From Thiomicrorhabdus sp. (lineage in GTDB: Bacteria; Pseudomonadota; Gammaproteobacteria; Thiomicrospirales; Thiomicrospiraceae): a DNA stretch of 39,621 nt. A program made the position numbers and the translations under genes. Where the stretch lies: positions 1 to 39,621 of the forward strand of contig JAKISK010000007.1 of assembly GCA_021648625.1 (NCBI GenBank), written 5' to 3'. This document shows, in pieces, positions 15,567-27,139 of the stretch (positions within the stretch are counted from its first letter, which is position 1; each line of letters starts with the position of its first letter). The notes below the pieces were generated by a model. It had not been told where the DNA came from. It made no database searches and saw nothing but the letters and a program-made list of their open reading frames with translations.

Positions 15567-15872
15567 TTACTCTTCTTCCTTATGCGTTAAGACAGGCTGC
15601 TTCAGTTCAATAATTTTGACAAATACTTCGTCTTTTTTAACCATTCCTAACGTCTGTCGGGCAATAGTTTCAAGCGATACATGCTCATTTTGCAACTCTT
15701 TAACCTGTTTAGCCAATGTGGCATTTAACTGACGTTGCGCCTCCAAAGAGGATTCGAGTGTTTTTAGCTGTTCCTCTAACGCAAAAAGCTCGCCCAGCCC
15801 TCCGTCGGAGGACAATAAGCGAGCCTGTAAAACCAAAATAAGAAGCGCCAGTGCGAGATACACTTTTTTCAC
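15567..15872 (-). CDS. ftsB: Cell division protein FtsB
   Basis: Bitopic divisome protein that forms a complex with FtsL and FtsQ to trigger septal peptidoglycan synthesis. 101 residues: short cytoplasmic N-terminus, one TM segment (about 4-20), then a periplasmic coiled coil (about 27-70, LEEQLKTLESSLEAQRQLNA) and the family motif ETIARQTLGMVKKDEV. Start is GTG at 15872, with AAGGG a few bases upstream. It follows eno in the conserved eno-ftsB order, but ispD, which usually follows, is absent and the convergent Smr gene takes its place. Confidence 0.92.
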   Translation of the reverse strand: MKKVYLALALLILVLQARLLSSDGGLGELFALEEQLKTLESSLEAQRQLNATLAKQVKELQNEHVSLETIARQTLGMVKKDEVFVKIIELKQPVLTHKEEE

Positions 15873-15932
15873 ACCCTTGCCCCTTATTTAAATCTATTTC
15901 TATAACGTTTCAATTAGCTATAGCAAGGTAAA

Positions 15933-17291
<1,359 letters not shown>

Positions 17292-17311
17292 TTAAGATGA
17301 CAACTTTTGTC

Positions 17312-18151
17312 TTAATCCAGCAAATCACTTTCAATAAATCCGTGTTGTTTTACCAGGTCATCAAGCGCCTTCATGGTTTCCAATAATGGCTTAAGGTTAC
17401 CCAATGGCCACATATTAGGCCCATCACTTAATGCATTTGCAGGGTCGGGATGGGTTTCCATAAATACGCCCGAAACCCCTGCGGCAATTGCCGCACGTGC
17501 TAACACGGGCACCATCTCTCTTTGTCCGCCCGACGTTGTCCCTTGTCCACCTGGTTGTTGTACCGAGTGCGTGGCATCAAATACCACTGGGCAACCTGTA
17601 CGACGCATTGAAGCCAAGCCACGCATATCCGATACTAAGGTGTTATAGCCAAACGAAGTACCACGGTCACAAACCATAATATGCTCATTACCGACTTCAC
17701 GTGCTTTAGCAACCACTTGATCCATATCCCACGGAGCTTGGAACTGGCCTTTTTTAATATTGACTGGAATTCCTTGACGGCAAACATTTTGAATAAAGTT
17801 GGTTTGACGTACCAAAAATGCGGGGGTTTGCATCACATCGACCACCGAAGCGACTTCATCCAACGGAGAATCTTCATGCACATCCGTTAATACAGGAATG
17901 CCTATTTCATCTTTTACTTTTTGCAGTATGCGCAACCCTTCTTCAACGCCCAACCCTCTAAAACTTGCGGTTGAAGAACGATTGGCTTTGTCATAAGAGG
18001 ACTTATAAATAAACGGAATACCTACCGACTCCGTCAATATTTTTAATTGCTCTGCTGTCTCCATCGCCATCTTTTCAGATTCGATCACACAGGGCCCCGC
18101 AATTAAAAATAACGGTTGTTCAATTCCGACATCAAAACCACATAATTTCAT
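17312..18151 (-). CDS. kdsA: 3-deoxy-8-phosphooctulonate synthase
   Basis: Condenses arabinose 5-phosphate with phosphoenolpyruvate to Kdo-8-phosphate, feeding lipopolysaccharide inner-core synthesis. 279 residues, typical length. [12 protein letters not shown] near the start, [14 protein letters not shown], the PEP-binding FQAPWDMD region, [25 protein letters not shown] and [18 protein letters not shown] are all family hallmarks. ATG at 18151 directly abuts the pyrG stop (TAGATG), so the two are cotranscribed and probably coupled. Confidence 0.97.
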   Translation of the reverse strand: MKLCGFDVGIEQPLFLIAGPCVIESEKMAMETAEQLKILTESVGIPFIYKSSYDKANRSSTASFRGLGVEEGLRILQKVKDEIGIPVLTDVHEDSPLDEVASVVDVMQTPAFLVRQTNFIQNVCRQGIPVNIKKGQFQAPWDMDQVVAKAREVGNEHIMVCDRGTSFGYNTLVSDMRGLASMRRTGCPVVFDATHSVQQPGGQGTTSGGQREMVPVLARAAIAAGVSGVFMETHPDPANALSDGPNMWPLGNLKPLLETMKALDDLVKQHGFIESDLLD

Positions 18152-19783
<1,632 letters not shown>

Positions 19784-19843
19784 TTAGCACACTTTATAGA
19801 AGTTTAGAAACCGTCGGTTTTCGAGTAATCAGAATGGGATGAG

Positions 19844-19872
19844 ATTATAGTCGAAAAGCCCCCTTCCAGCAA
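19844..19872 (-). promoter_or_regulatory. Promoter of pyrG-kdsA
   Basis: On the minus strand TTGCTG (19867-19872), exactly 17 bp, TATAAT (19844-19849, a perfect -10). Predicted start near 19837, leader about 54 nt. It lies just downstream of tilS. Confidence 0.75.
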
Positions 19873-19887
19873 TGTCATTTGTGATTT

Positions 19888-21363
19888 TCAACAAGAATAA
19901 CCCATCAATTTATAGCACTCCACTTTAGAAATAAAAATAGGAACAAGGGGGGGGGGATTTTTCTCCCCCCCCTTCGTGCCTTCAATCCCTAAATCTACAT
20001 TAGCTTTCAAACAAGAGGTGCAGCCTAACACGCTGACCAGCACGCTATCGTAAACTAAAACAGGCCAGACTTTTCGCTCCCAAACGGGGATTTTATTTTT
20101 TTGAAAAAAAGCCTTTAATTTCTTACGGTTTACAACATCCTCTTCCGAAACGGACTTAATGACAAACTCTGAAAACCGTTCCATTAAATGCGTGGCGACT
20201 TCCCATTCATAGTAAACATTGGACTCTAATAAAGACGTCTGTACTAGACTAAACTGTTCGCCTTCTCTTTCCAGAACCCATGATTGCAATGTATCTTGAC
20301 CATCACTTGTTACGTTAACTAAACCGTGAAAACAATAAGGGAGTAACGGTTGTTTAAGGTAGTAAAGGCGGTATTGATAAAAATATACCCCCCCCTGCTT
20401 CATTTGATAGGAAAACGCACCATTTTGACTTTGACTCTTTTGAGCCAGAACCCCTCTAATCCAATCGTAGTGCTTTGTTGATAGCACAAGTTGAAAAGTA
20501 TTAAAAAACCAATAACGCAAACAATTTTTTTGTTCCAACCAGTCAAATTTTGACAACATTTCAAAATCAAAATAGTGCTTAGAAAAACCGAGTTCTTCCA
20601 ATGTTTTTTTTGCCATTCGTTCCAATAAAGCACGTGCTTCAGACATATTTTCTGCGGCTCTAGCAAGTGTTTTTTCAACTTCTGGCCAACAATTTGTTAA
20701 AACGGGAAGTACATCTTGGCGTATTACATTTCGACGGTATCGCGTCTCTTGGTTACTTGGGTCTTCAATCCACGCTAATTTAAAATGGCGTGCATAATCT
20801 TGAAAAGCTGAGTAAGGGATGTGTAATAAAGGCCGAATATGAGTCGCTTCACCCTTTGGGCTCGCTATCTTTTTTATAACGGGCATGGCGGACAAACCCG
20901 AAACACCAGAGCCTCTCACTAAGTTTAATAAAACCGTTTCTGCTTGATCGCGTTGGTGATGCCCCGTGACCAAAATGTCCGTTTTAAGACGGCAACCTTT
21001 GGTCAATGCTTGGTAACGTAATTTTCGTGCAACGGCCTCGATACCTTGACGCTTAACAGAAACCCATTGAAGCTTACTTGCCTGAAATGGAATACCCAAA
21101 GAGGCGCACACCACTTTGCAATGCTCCGCCCAATCCGTAGATTTTTCTTGCAACCCATGATCGATATAGTGTGCGAACAGTCTATTTTTTAATTGAGGGG
21201 ACAAAGAAAGTAAGTGCAGTAAAACGGTTGAGTCTAAGCCACCACTGTAGGCGATAGTAATGCGAGTAAACCTTGACGATTGAGCGATAAACGCTTCCAA
21301 AGCGCGAATAAAACACCCCAACGACTCTGGAATGCAAGACTCATCCGTTAGCACAGGAGGCAT
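19888..21363 (-). CDS. tilS: tRNA(Ile)-lysidine synthase
   Basis: Modifies C34 of the AUA-decoding tRNA(Ile) to lysidine, changing its amino-acid identity from Met to Ile. 491 residues. The N-terminal PP-loop ATPase domain has SGGLDS (40-45); GHHRDQAETVLLNL-like sequence (GHHQRDQAETVLLNL), RGSGVSGLSAM and DPSNQETRYRRNVIR follow in canonical order. The C-terminal domain ends with FFQKNKIPVWERKVWPVL. The last 30 or so residues are unusual: they are encoded across runs of 8 G and 10 C on the coding strand that could pair into a hairpin. ATG at 21363; it is 18 bp downstream of accA. Confidence 0.95.
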   Translation of the reverse strand: MPPVLTDESCIPESLGCFIRALEAFIAQSSRFTRITIAYSGGLDSTVLLHLLSLSPQLKNRLFAHYIDHGLQEKSTDWAEHCKVVCASLGIPFQASKLQWVSVKRQGIEAVARKLRYQALTKGCRLKTDILVTGHHQRDQAETVLLNLVRGSGVSGLSAMPVIKKIASPKGEATHIRPLLHIPYSAFQDYARHFKLAWIEDPSNQETRYRRNVIRQDVLPVLTNCWPEVEKTLARAAENMSEARALLERMAKKTLEELGFSKHYFDFEMLSKFDWLEQKNCLRYWFFNTFQLVLSTKHYDWIRGVLAQKSQSQNGAFSYQMKQGGVYFYQYRLYYLKQPLLPYCFHGLVNVTSDGQDTLQSWVLEREGEQFSLVQTSLLESNVYYEWEVATHLMERFSEFVIKSVSEEDVVNRKKLKAFFQKNKIPVWERKVWPVLVYDSVLVSVLGCTSCLKANVDLGIEGTKGGEKNPPPLVPIFISKVECYKLMGYSC

Positions 21364-21381
21364 AAAAAGAACGTCACCAAG

Positions 21382-22335
21382 CTAAAGTTCAAAATTACCA
21401 TAGGCCATATAACGCTGGTAACGTGCTTCCAACAACTCATCAACTGGCTTCTCTTTTAACGCATCCAGCTGAGCAATTAAAGCCGTCTTTAAATTTTCTG
21501 CCGCTTGCTGATGGTTTCTATGCGCACCACCGAGCGGTTCAGAAATAATTTCGTCCACCAATCCTAACGACTTTAAACGAGTTGAAGTGATGCCAAGTGC
21601 TTGCGCGGCATCGGGTGCATTGGCGGCATTTTTCCACAAAATAGAGGCACAGCCTTCTGGCGAGATAACCGAGTAAGTTGAGTATTCCATCATCATCATC
21701 ACGTCTCCCACTCCAATGGCCAATGCGCCCCCTGAGCCCCCTTCACCAATGACAGTACAAACAATAGGGACTTTTAGTTCCGCCATCTCAATTAAATTTC
21801 TGGCAATGGCTTCACTTTGCCCGCGCTCTTCAGCATTAATCCCTGGATAAGCCCCTGGTGTATCGATAAAGGTAATAATAGGAAGTCCAAAACGCTCAGC
21901 CATTTTCATTAAGCGCAACGCTTTACGATAGCCTTCTGGACGTGGCATACCAAAATTACGGCGAATTTTTTCTTTGGTATCCCGCCCTTTCTCTTGTGTA
22001 ATGAGCATAACTGGCTGACCGTCTAAACGCGCCAGTCCTGCCACAATGGCTTCATCATCAGCAAAAGCACGATCACCATGTAACTCTTTAAAGTCGGTAA
22101 AAATTTCAGGAATATAATCTAAAGAATAGGGACGTTGTGGATGGCGAGACAGCTTAGCAATCTGTACATCCGTCAACTTTTCAAACGTCGATTCCGTTAA
22201 ATTTTTTCGCTTCTCTTCAAGAGAAGCAATTTCTTGCACCAAGTTCATATCTCCACCATCTAAATGGCGCAGCTCATCAATCTTTGCTTCAAGCTCAGCA
22301 ATCGGTTGTTCAAAATCTAAAAAATCAAATTTCAT
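21382..22335 (-). CDS. accA: Acetyl-CoA carboxylase carboxyltransferase, alpha subunit
   Basis: Alpha subunit of the carboxyltransferase that, with AccD, transfers CO2 from biotin to acetyl-CoA to give malonyl-CoA for fatty-acid synthesis. 317 residues, the usual length. Signatures: [15 protein letters not shown] at the start, [27 protein letters not shown], and the oxyanion-hole [19 protein letters not shown] at 22368 extends the frame by 11 residues, but ATG at 22335 matches the family N-terminus and has GGA 8 bases upstream. First gene of accA-tilS; divergent from the DUF481 gene. Confidence 0.97.
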   Translation of the reverse strand: MKFDFLDFEQPIAELEAKIDELRHLDGGDMNLVQEIASLEEKRKNLTESTFEKLTDVQIAKLSRHPQRPYSLDYIPEIFTDFKELHGDRAFADDEAIVAGLARLDGQPVMLITQEKGRDTKEKIRRNFGMPRPEGYRKALRLMKMAERFGLPIITFIDTPGAYPGINAEERGQSEAIARNLIEMAELKVPIVCTVIGEGGSGGALAIGVGDVMMMMEYSTYSVISPEGCASILWKNAANAPDAAQALGITSTRLKSLGLVDEIISEPLGGAHRNHQQAAENLKTALIAQLDALKEKPVDELLEARYQRYMAYGNFEL

Positions 22336-22574
22336 TATATTTCCGTCTTTTTTAAATTGGGACTTCACACAAAGCGTTATTTTAGCAAACTTGCCCTATT
22401 CTATGCATAGAAATAAAAGGCTTTTATCAATCTAAAGCGATACCACGCACAAAACGACCGTTTGTAATTAAAGAAAATTTCAGTAAAATACTAAATACTA
22501 TAAGCTTGACAGGTAAAACTACTTATCTTCCGTGTAGTATCCTTAATTCACAACAATAAACAAGGTTCGTTATT

Positions 22575-23315
22575 ATGTTTTCAGTACGCTCTATCACAAC
22601 CATCGCCTTAATTGGCGTCGCACTCACCCCTCTATCTATCCTTGCCGCAGAAGAACTGCCACTTGGACTTTCAGGAAGCGGAGAGGCTGGCTATAACAGC
22701 ACGACAGGGAATACAACAACGACCAGCATGCTGGGTGCAATCAAACTTAATTACAACCAAGAACGCTCTGAAATAAAATCAATCATTGAAGCTAACTATA
22801 AATCTGAAGATGGTACTACAACACAAGAACGTTACCTACTTGACCTACAGCGAAACCAATTCTACGATATTGAGCGCAGTTACTATAGCTTTATCGCAGG
22901 AGAATTTGTGAACAGCCGTTTTGAAAACATTGATTTAGACGCAACACTTTCACTTGGTTTAGGTAAAAAGCTGTATCAAACGGATGATACAACCCTAACA
23001 GGGGAAATTGGATTAGGTTATCAATCCACAACCTTAAGCAAAAACGCAGGCGGGGATACAACGAACCAAACCATTGCTCGCTTAAAGCTTGATTTTAACC
23101 ACAAAATTAATGCTCAACTAGCCTTCTCTCAGGACCTTATTATTCTAGCGGGTGCTGATCGTACTAAAATTGAAACCAATACAGGATTGAAAGCAAAAAT
23201 TGCTGATAACATGAATGCAAAACTGGGCTATAAGTATAGACACAATAACAACCCCGCTGCGGGCACTAAAGAAACAGACACTCAAACAACGCTTACATTA
23301 ATTTACGATTTTTAA
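22575..23315 (+). CDS. DUF481 outer-membrane beta-barrel protein (YdiY-like)
   Basis: A 246-residue exported protein: signal peptide of about 25 residues (cleavage after SILAA), then a DUF481 domain with alternating amphipathic strands (SGSGEAGYNSTTGN, DRNQFYD-type segments) and a C-terminus ending in Phe (LTLIYDF), as expected for a BAM-inserted barrel. Family function is unknown; some relatives are salt-induced (YdiY). AAGG lies about 9 bases before the ATG. A TTGACA at 22506 has no -10 at correct distance. Monocistronic between accA and a terminator. Confidence 0.85.
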   Translation: MFSVRSITTIALIGVALTPLSILAAEELPLGLSGSGEAGYNSTTGNTTTTSMLGAIKLNYNQERSEIKSIIEANYKSEDGTTTQERYLLDLQRNQFYDIERSYYSFIAGEFVNSRFENIDLDATLSLGLGKKLYQTDDTTLTGEIGLGYQSTTLSKNAGGDTTNQTIARLKLDFNHKINAQLAFSQDLIILAGADRTKIETNTGLKAKIADNMNAKLGYKYRHNNNPAAGTKETDTQTTLTLIYDF

Positions 23316-23322
23316 ATAAAAA

Positions 23323-23353
23323 AAGGCCTTTGTATTTTATTTACAAAGGCCTT
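23323..23353. terminator. Terminator between DUF481 gene and ycaO
   Basis: Perfect 12-bp stem AAGGCCTTTGTA / TACAAAGGCCTT, 7-nt loop. On the minus strand it is followed by a T-run (terminator of ycaO); on the plus strand only a weak T-tract follows. Confidence 0.85.
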
Positions 23354-23382
23354 GAACTTTAAACTACCTTTCAAAAAAACAC

Positions 23383-25104
23383 TTACCCCTTTATTTTTTG
23401 CGCTTTAACGGCTTGCGTCTCTTTATAAATTGAAAGCAATGCCTGATGACGTGCACTCGATTTAAATATATCAAGTCCAGTGGCTTCATCCCACAAAGTT
23501 TGCTCTCCACGAAGATTCAACCATGCTTGCGTACTCACCTCTGACCCAAATAAACATTCCATTGAATACGTATTTACTTCCTCATTCAATTGCATTTCAA
23601 TGCCATATTGCAATGCTCGATAAGCCAGCATCCAAGGATTGCTTGGGGACATAAAGTACAGTGCATCTTGCACCATTTCCAATGCATTTTCATACGATTT
23701 TGATGCTAAATAACACCAAAACTTCAATTCAACGACCTTTAATTCCGCCCAAAAACTTTTTGGATCAGGCATTAAGCCAATCAAAGAAGCCACGCCTTGA
23801 TGATCGCTTAACCCAAGCTCATCAATTAACGCTACCAGCTCTGAAAAATCGTTGGTTTGATCGAGTGACAACAAAGCTTCACGTAAAATACGTCCTGTAT
23901 TTTGATTGCTCTCAATCAACTCAGCGACGGGATACACCTCAGACATCCCTGGTACAACAATACGACAGGCTTCAAAGTCATAGTGGTTATAATTTGCAAC
24001 ATATACCGTGCACCCCTGTTGTGCTACCTTATCACAGAGCTGTGTCCACTGCTCTTCGGTACTTCCTGAAAAGTCCCAATGCACAAATTCATAATCGTAA
24101 CCATCGGAAATGAAGTGGGCATGAATCAAACCACTGGAATCAATAAAGTGATTCTCTAAATTTTCATCTTCGGCAACCACAAAAGTGTCAAAAACAGGCA
24201 CTTGAAAGCCATCTAAATTACCCAACTGTCGCCCCTGTAAAGATTCGGTCAGTGTACGCTCTAAAGCCACCTCAAACATAGGATGCGCACCAAAGGAGGC
24301 GAAACAACGTCCTGTTTTTTGCTCAAATAAGGTAACATTAATGACTGGAAACTGTCCGCCAAGTGAAGCATCACGAATAGAGAGCGCAATCCCCTCTTTG
24401 TTTAGTGCGTTAATTGCTGCAACAACATCGGGGTAGAGCTGTACAATCTCATCAGGCACTTCAGGCAGGCAGATATTCTCACGCATGATTTTATTTTTAA
24501 CCCAACGTTCAAAAATCTCTGACAGCCCTTGAACTTGGGCTTCTGCTGCCGTGTTTCCTGCGGACAACCCATTACTTGCATACAAATTACTAAATAAATT
24601 CATCGGAAAATAAGCCGTTTTGCCCGTGGTTGCATTTTGCATAGCAATAGAGCGAACCTTATTTTGAGTGTCATTAAAACTCAGTAAATCAACAAACTCT
24701 ACCTCATTATTTTCATCGTAGAAAGACCATAGCTCATCATTTAAACACGCTTTAAACTGCGCTTCATCAAATGATTTTTCGGTCGGATAATACAACCACC
24801 CCTCTTTTGCCTCATCGGGTTTCGATTCAAGCCAGTAATCTGAAAAAAAATAATTCGTTGAAAGACGCTCTAAATACTCCCCTAGCGCACTCGCAAGCGT
24901 TGATTTTCGGCTGGTTCCCTTACCATTAGTAAACAACCCAGGGCAACGCGCATCATAAATATGCAATGAAAATACATTGGTTACTGGATTTAACCAAGAA
25001 GCTTCGACAATATCAAAGCCAACGTCTTTTAAAATACGCTGCATGTTTGCAATGGAGGATTCCAAGCACTCATCTTTTCCCTTAATATAAGTTAACTCAC
25101 TCAC
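23383..25104 (-). CDS. ycaO: YcaO family protein
   Basis: A 573-residue protein of the YcaO family, similar in size to E. coli YcaO (586), which has been implicated in RimO-dependent beta-methylthiolation of ribosomal protein S12. Visible: the ATP/Mg-binding-type KGTSRKSTLASALGEYLER near residues 62-80, GLSAGNTAAEAQVQGLSEIFERW around 180-200 (the E-rich helix of the ATP site), and REALLS at the Zn-free C-terminal region. No adjacent precursor peptide or dehydrogenase gene is seen, so it is not part of a TOMM cluster here. ATG at 25104. Monocistronic, divergent from the cytochrome gene. Confidence 0.92.
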   Translation of the reverse strand: MSELTYIKGKDECLESSIANMQRILKDVGFDIVEASWLNPVTNVFSLHIYDARCPGLFTNGKGTSRKSTLASALGEYLERLSTNYFFSDYWLESKPDEAKEGWLYYPTEKSFDEAQFKACLNDELWSFYDENNEVEFVDLLSFNDTQNKVRSIAMQNATTGKTAYFPMNLFSNLYASNGLSAGNTAAEAQVQGLSEIFERWVKNKIMRENICLPEVPDEIVQLYPDVVAAINALNKEGIALSIRDASLGGQFPVINVTLFEQKTGRCFASFGAHPMFEVALERTLTESLQGRQLGNLDGFQVPVFDTFVVAEDENLENHFIDSSGLIHAHFISDGYDYEFVHWDFSGSTEEQWTQLCDKVAQQGCTVYVANYNHYDFEACRIVVPGMSEVYPVAELIESNQNTGRILREALLSLDQTNDFSELVALIDELGLSDHQGVASLIGLMPDPKSFWAELKVVELKFWCYLASKSYENALEMVQDALYFMSPSNPWMLAYRALQYGIEMQLNEEVNTYSMECLFGSEVSTQAWLNLRGEQTLWDEATGLDIFKSSARHQALLSIYKETQAVKAQKIKG

Positions 25105-25251
25105 TATCTTATTGCTCCTATGCCTTTATTTTATTGTAAGAATCACAACCGCTATAAACTGATTCTGTTGTTGCACTGTTTTATTTAATTTAATATATTG
25201 ACTAAAAGTGCGTAGAATCAACCTCTAAATTTCGATAAAAAGAGAATTACT

Positions 25252-25536
25252 ATGAAAAAATCCGCGCTCTGTCTAACCATCACAGCACTCAGTACCTTAC
25301 TTTTATCAAGTACTGCCTTTGCCGAACCTCATCCAGGAAAGGTATTGCATGAAGACAATAACTGCTTAAAATGTCATGTCGACAAACCCTACAACCCACA
25401 AAAAACCGACACTTACCCCAAGCTTATAAAAAGTGTCCGCTTTTGTAACGACAATCTTGGTATCGGCTTATTTGACGATGAAATAGAGGAATTGGCCGAC
25501 TACTTAAACAACACCTACTACCAGCATGACAAATAA
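25252..25536 (+). CDS. Small periplasmic c-type cytochrome
   Basis: A 94-residue precursor: signal peptide of 24 residues (ending AFA), then one haem c site CLKCH (38-42). No Met follows the haem site, so the usual sixth ligand is missing. A single later cysteine, Cys65, lies in RFCNDNLG and the protein ends with a helix DDEIEELADYLNN. The C..LG...EI.DLA.YL pattern recalls the tail of SHP/DUF1924-type cytochromes, but the position of the SHP Asn ligand is Phe here. Candidate ligands are Cys65, a His or a Lys; unresolved. AGAG precedes the ATG by 7 bases. Probably a periplasmic electron carrier. Confidence 0.85.
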   Translation: MKKSALCLTITALSTLLLSSTAFAEPHPGKVLHEDNNCLKCHVDKPYNPQKTDTYPKLIKSVRFCNDNLGIGLFDDEIEELADYLNNTYYQHDK

Positions 25537-25566
25537 ATAATACAAAGACCCACAATAACGCTTATA

Positions 25567-25729
25567 CCCTAATCCCCAGATAGAAATGCGAATTAGAGTG
25601 TAAGCAATTGATGTACATAGTGAATGTAAAAAAGACAATATCACCTCATTGGTGATGCGTCCTTTTTTACATTTGCTAGGTGCGTCAAGGGCTTGCGCTA
25701 TAAACGTACTTTCTATCTGAGGATTAGGG
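25567..25729 (+). mobile_element. 163-bp MITE-like element, copy B
   Basis: Starts CCCTAATCCCCAGATAGAAA and ends in TTTCTATCTGAGGATTAGGG (19 of 20 inverted). Flanked by TTATA on both sides (25562-25566 and 25730-25734), a 5-bp target duplication. It aligns with the reverse complement of copy A end to end. The centre folds as TGTAAAAAAGAC ... ATCACC-TCATT-GGTGAT ... GTC-C-TTTTTTACA, with U-runs on both strands, so here, between two convergent genes, it can act as a bidirectional terminator. Confidence 0.88.
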
Positions 25730-25748
25730 TTATAGCAATGTCCGTTTT

Positions 25749-26198
25749 TTATTCACTCTGTTGCTTTATAGCCAAAACATCGCAGGGGGCATCATTAATA
25801 ACACTATGAGTGGTTGAGCCAATTAGTTTTTTAATGCCTGACAGGCCATGAAACCCCATCACAATCAGATCAATGTTATTCACCTTAGCGAGGGTAATAA
25901 TTTCATCACTGGGATTCCCCGTCGCACTCATAAAGTGAGCTATATCAAATTGATGAGCCACTTTTTTCAATTGTGCATCGGCATTGTTTTGAATGTTTTT
26001 TGCCAATTCTTCATCCCAAAGAACAGGCATCCCCATCACCGCTACGTCTTCTAAAACAGGGTAGATAGGAATTTCAATCACATGTAACAACTCAAGTTTC
26101 GCATTAAAACGTTCAGCCAAGGTCGTAGCCTTCATGAGTGCCATCATACTTTGCTCTGAAAAGTCGGTGGCAACTAAAATTCGTTGATAATTTTCCAT
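25749..26198 (-). CDS. Universal stress protein, UspA family
   Basis: Single Usp domain of 149 residues, cytoplasmic. Begins MENYQRILVATDFSEQSMMAL, the common Usp N-terminus; the C-terminal ATP-loop-like stretch reads GFHGLSGIKKLIGSTTHSV, with one residue fewer (8 rather than 9) between the second and third glycine than the usual nucleotide-binding form, so ATP binding is uncertain. The frame runs open 40 codons further upstream, but ATG 26198 has AGGAG 7 bases before it and matches the family start. No partner gene; downstream lies the MITE copy B acting as a likely terminator. Confidence 0.93.
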   Translation of the reverse strand: MENYQRILVATDFSEQSMMALMKATTLAERFNAKLELLHVIEIPIYPVLEDVAVMGMPVLWDEELAKNIQNNADAQLKKVAHQFDIAHFMSATGNPSDEIITLAKVNNIDLIVMGFHGLSGIKKLIGSTTHSVINDAPCDVLAIKQQSE

Positions 26199-26335
26199 CC
26201 TTTCACTCCTAATTTTTTTAAAACAAACGCCATCACTTATGCACAAAAATTGTGGATAAATTTGTGTGTAATGCACGATTAAACCCGAAAATTTTAATAA
26301 ATTCCTAGCCTTATCCAATTCTGATTAGTTTTTAA

Positions 26336-27073
26336 TCAAGTCTCTTTTTTTAAACGCTTTTGCGCTCGTTCTGCAATCGTATCTGCCACATCGTTTCTTA
26401 AATAAACAGGCAAAGCAAGCGTTTGATACTCTATTTGACCTCCTGAACTCATCCGCTGAAACAATTTTGCCACCGCGCTTGCCGAAGGCAACGTATCAAA
26501 CCATTGAGAAAATGATTTCGTTAATTCAGGGTATTCTCTTTCCACATCCCCTAAACCAATACAATTCTTCGCTAAAGCATTAATTCGCACTTTCGCCTCC
26601 TCTGGTGAAACCAAACAGGGCTCTGATGCCTGCCAAGTATTGTGCTTTACATTAAAGCTACCTGACTGGATATAAACCTCTTTCATTCTAGCATCCATTA
26701 AGGCGCACCACGAAATTTCGGTCAACGATTGAGATTCTCTTAAAACCGTTTCACTCAATACTCGCTCAGCCATCGCTTCCAAAGAGGAGATGCCAAACAC
26801 AGGCTTATCCCAACCCAACGCCAACCCTTGAACCACTCCCGCTGCAATCCGAACGCCAGTAAAAGCACCGGGTCCTTCACCATACGCTAACGCATCAATA
26901 TCGGATCCAAGTAACCCCGCTTCAGTCAGTACCTCATCCACCATCGCCAATAAACGTTGCGCATGTTTTTGTGGCAAAATCTCATCGCGTTGATAGTTTT
27001 TTTGATTGTAAATTAATGCCACTGAGCAAGCGGCGGTAGAGGTCTCTACGGCTAAAACAGAAAGGGTCTGCAT
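26336..27073 (-). CDS. tsaB: tRNA N6-threonylcarbamoyladenosine synthesis protein TsaB
   Basis: TsaB, the ASKHA-fold partner of TsaD in forming t6A37 on ANN-decoding tRNAs. 245 residues. N-terminal LAVETSTAACSVAL (phosphate-loop-like), HAQRLLAMVDEVL, and GEGPGAFTGVRIAAGVVQGLA are typical of TsaB; the zinc-binding His pair of TsaD is not present. A GTG at 27091 adds six residues, but ATG 27073 gives the usual start. It lies 66 bp downstream of the helicase gene in the same direction, a known yoaA-tsaB neighbourhood in gammaproteobacteria. Confidence 0.93.
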   Translation of the reverse strand: MQTLSVLAVETSTAACSVALIYNQKNYQRDEILPQKHAQRLLAMVDEVLTEAGLLGSDIDALAYGEGPGAFTGVRIAAGVVQGLALGWDKPVFGISSLEAMAERVLSETVLRESQSLTEISWCALMDARMKEVYIQSGSFNVKHNTWQASEPCLVSPEEAKVRINALAKNCIGLGDVEREYPELTKSFSQWFDTLPSASAVAKLFQRMSSGGQIEYQTLALPVYLRNDVADTIAERAQKRLKKET

Positions 27074-27139
27074 GGTCACATAATATTCCACATAAAATTA
27101 AATAAGTTTGTGTTACTCGCTGAGTCGTTACGCGTTCCA

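Noticed and set aside
22506-22540. TTGACA plus TAGTAT as a promoter for the DUF481 gene
   Set aside because: The spacer is 23 bp, too long for sigma-70.
23383-25104. YcaO gene as part of a thiazole/oxazole-modified peptide cluster
   Set aside because: The protein is of the stand-alone E. coli YcaO type, and no precursor peptide, dehydrogenase or transporter gene is nearby.
26199-26318. 40-residue N-terminal extension of the universal stress protein
   Set aside because: Not Usp-like, and a strong AGGAG precedes the ATG at 26198.
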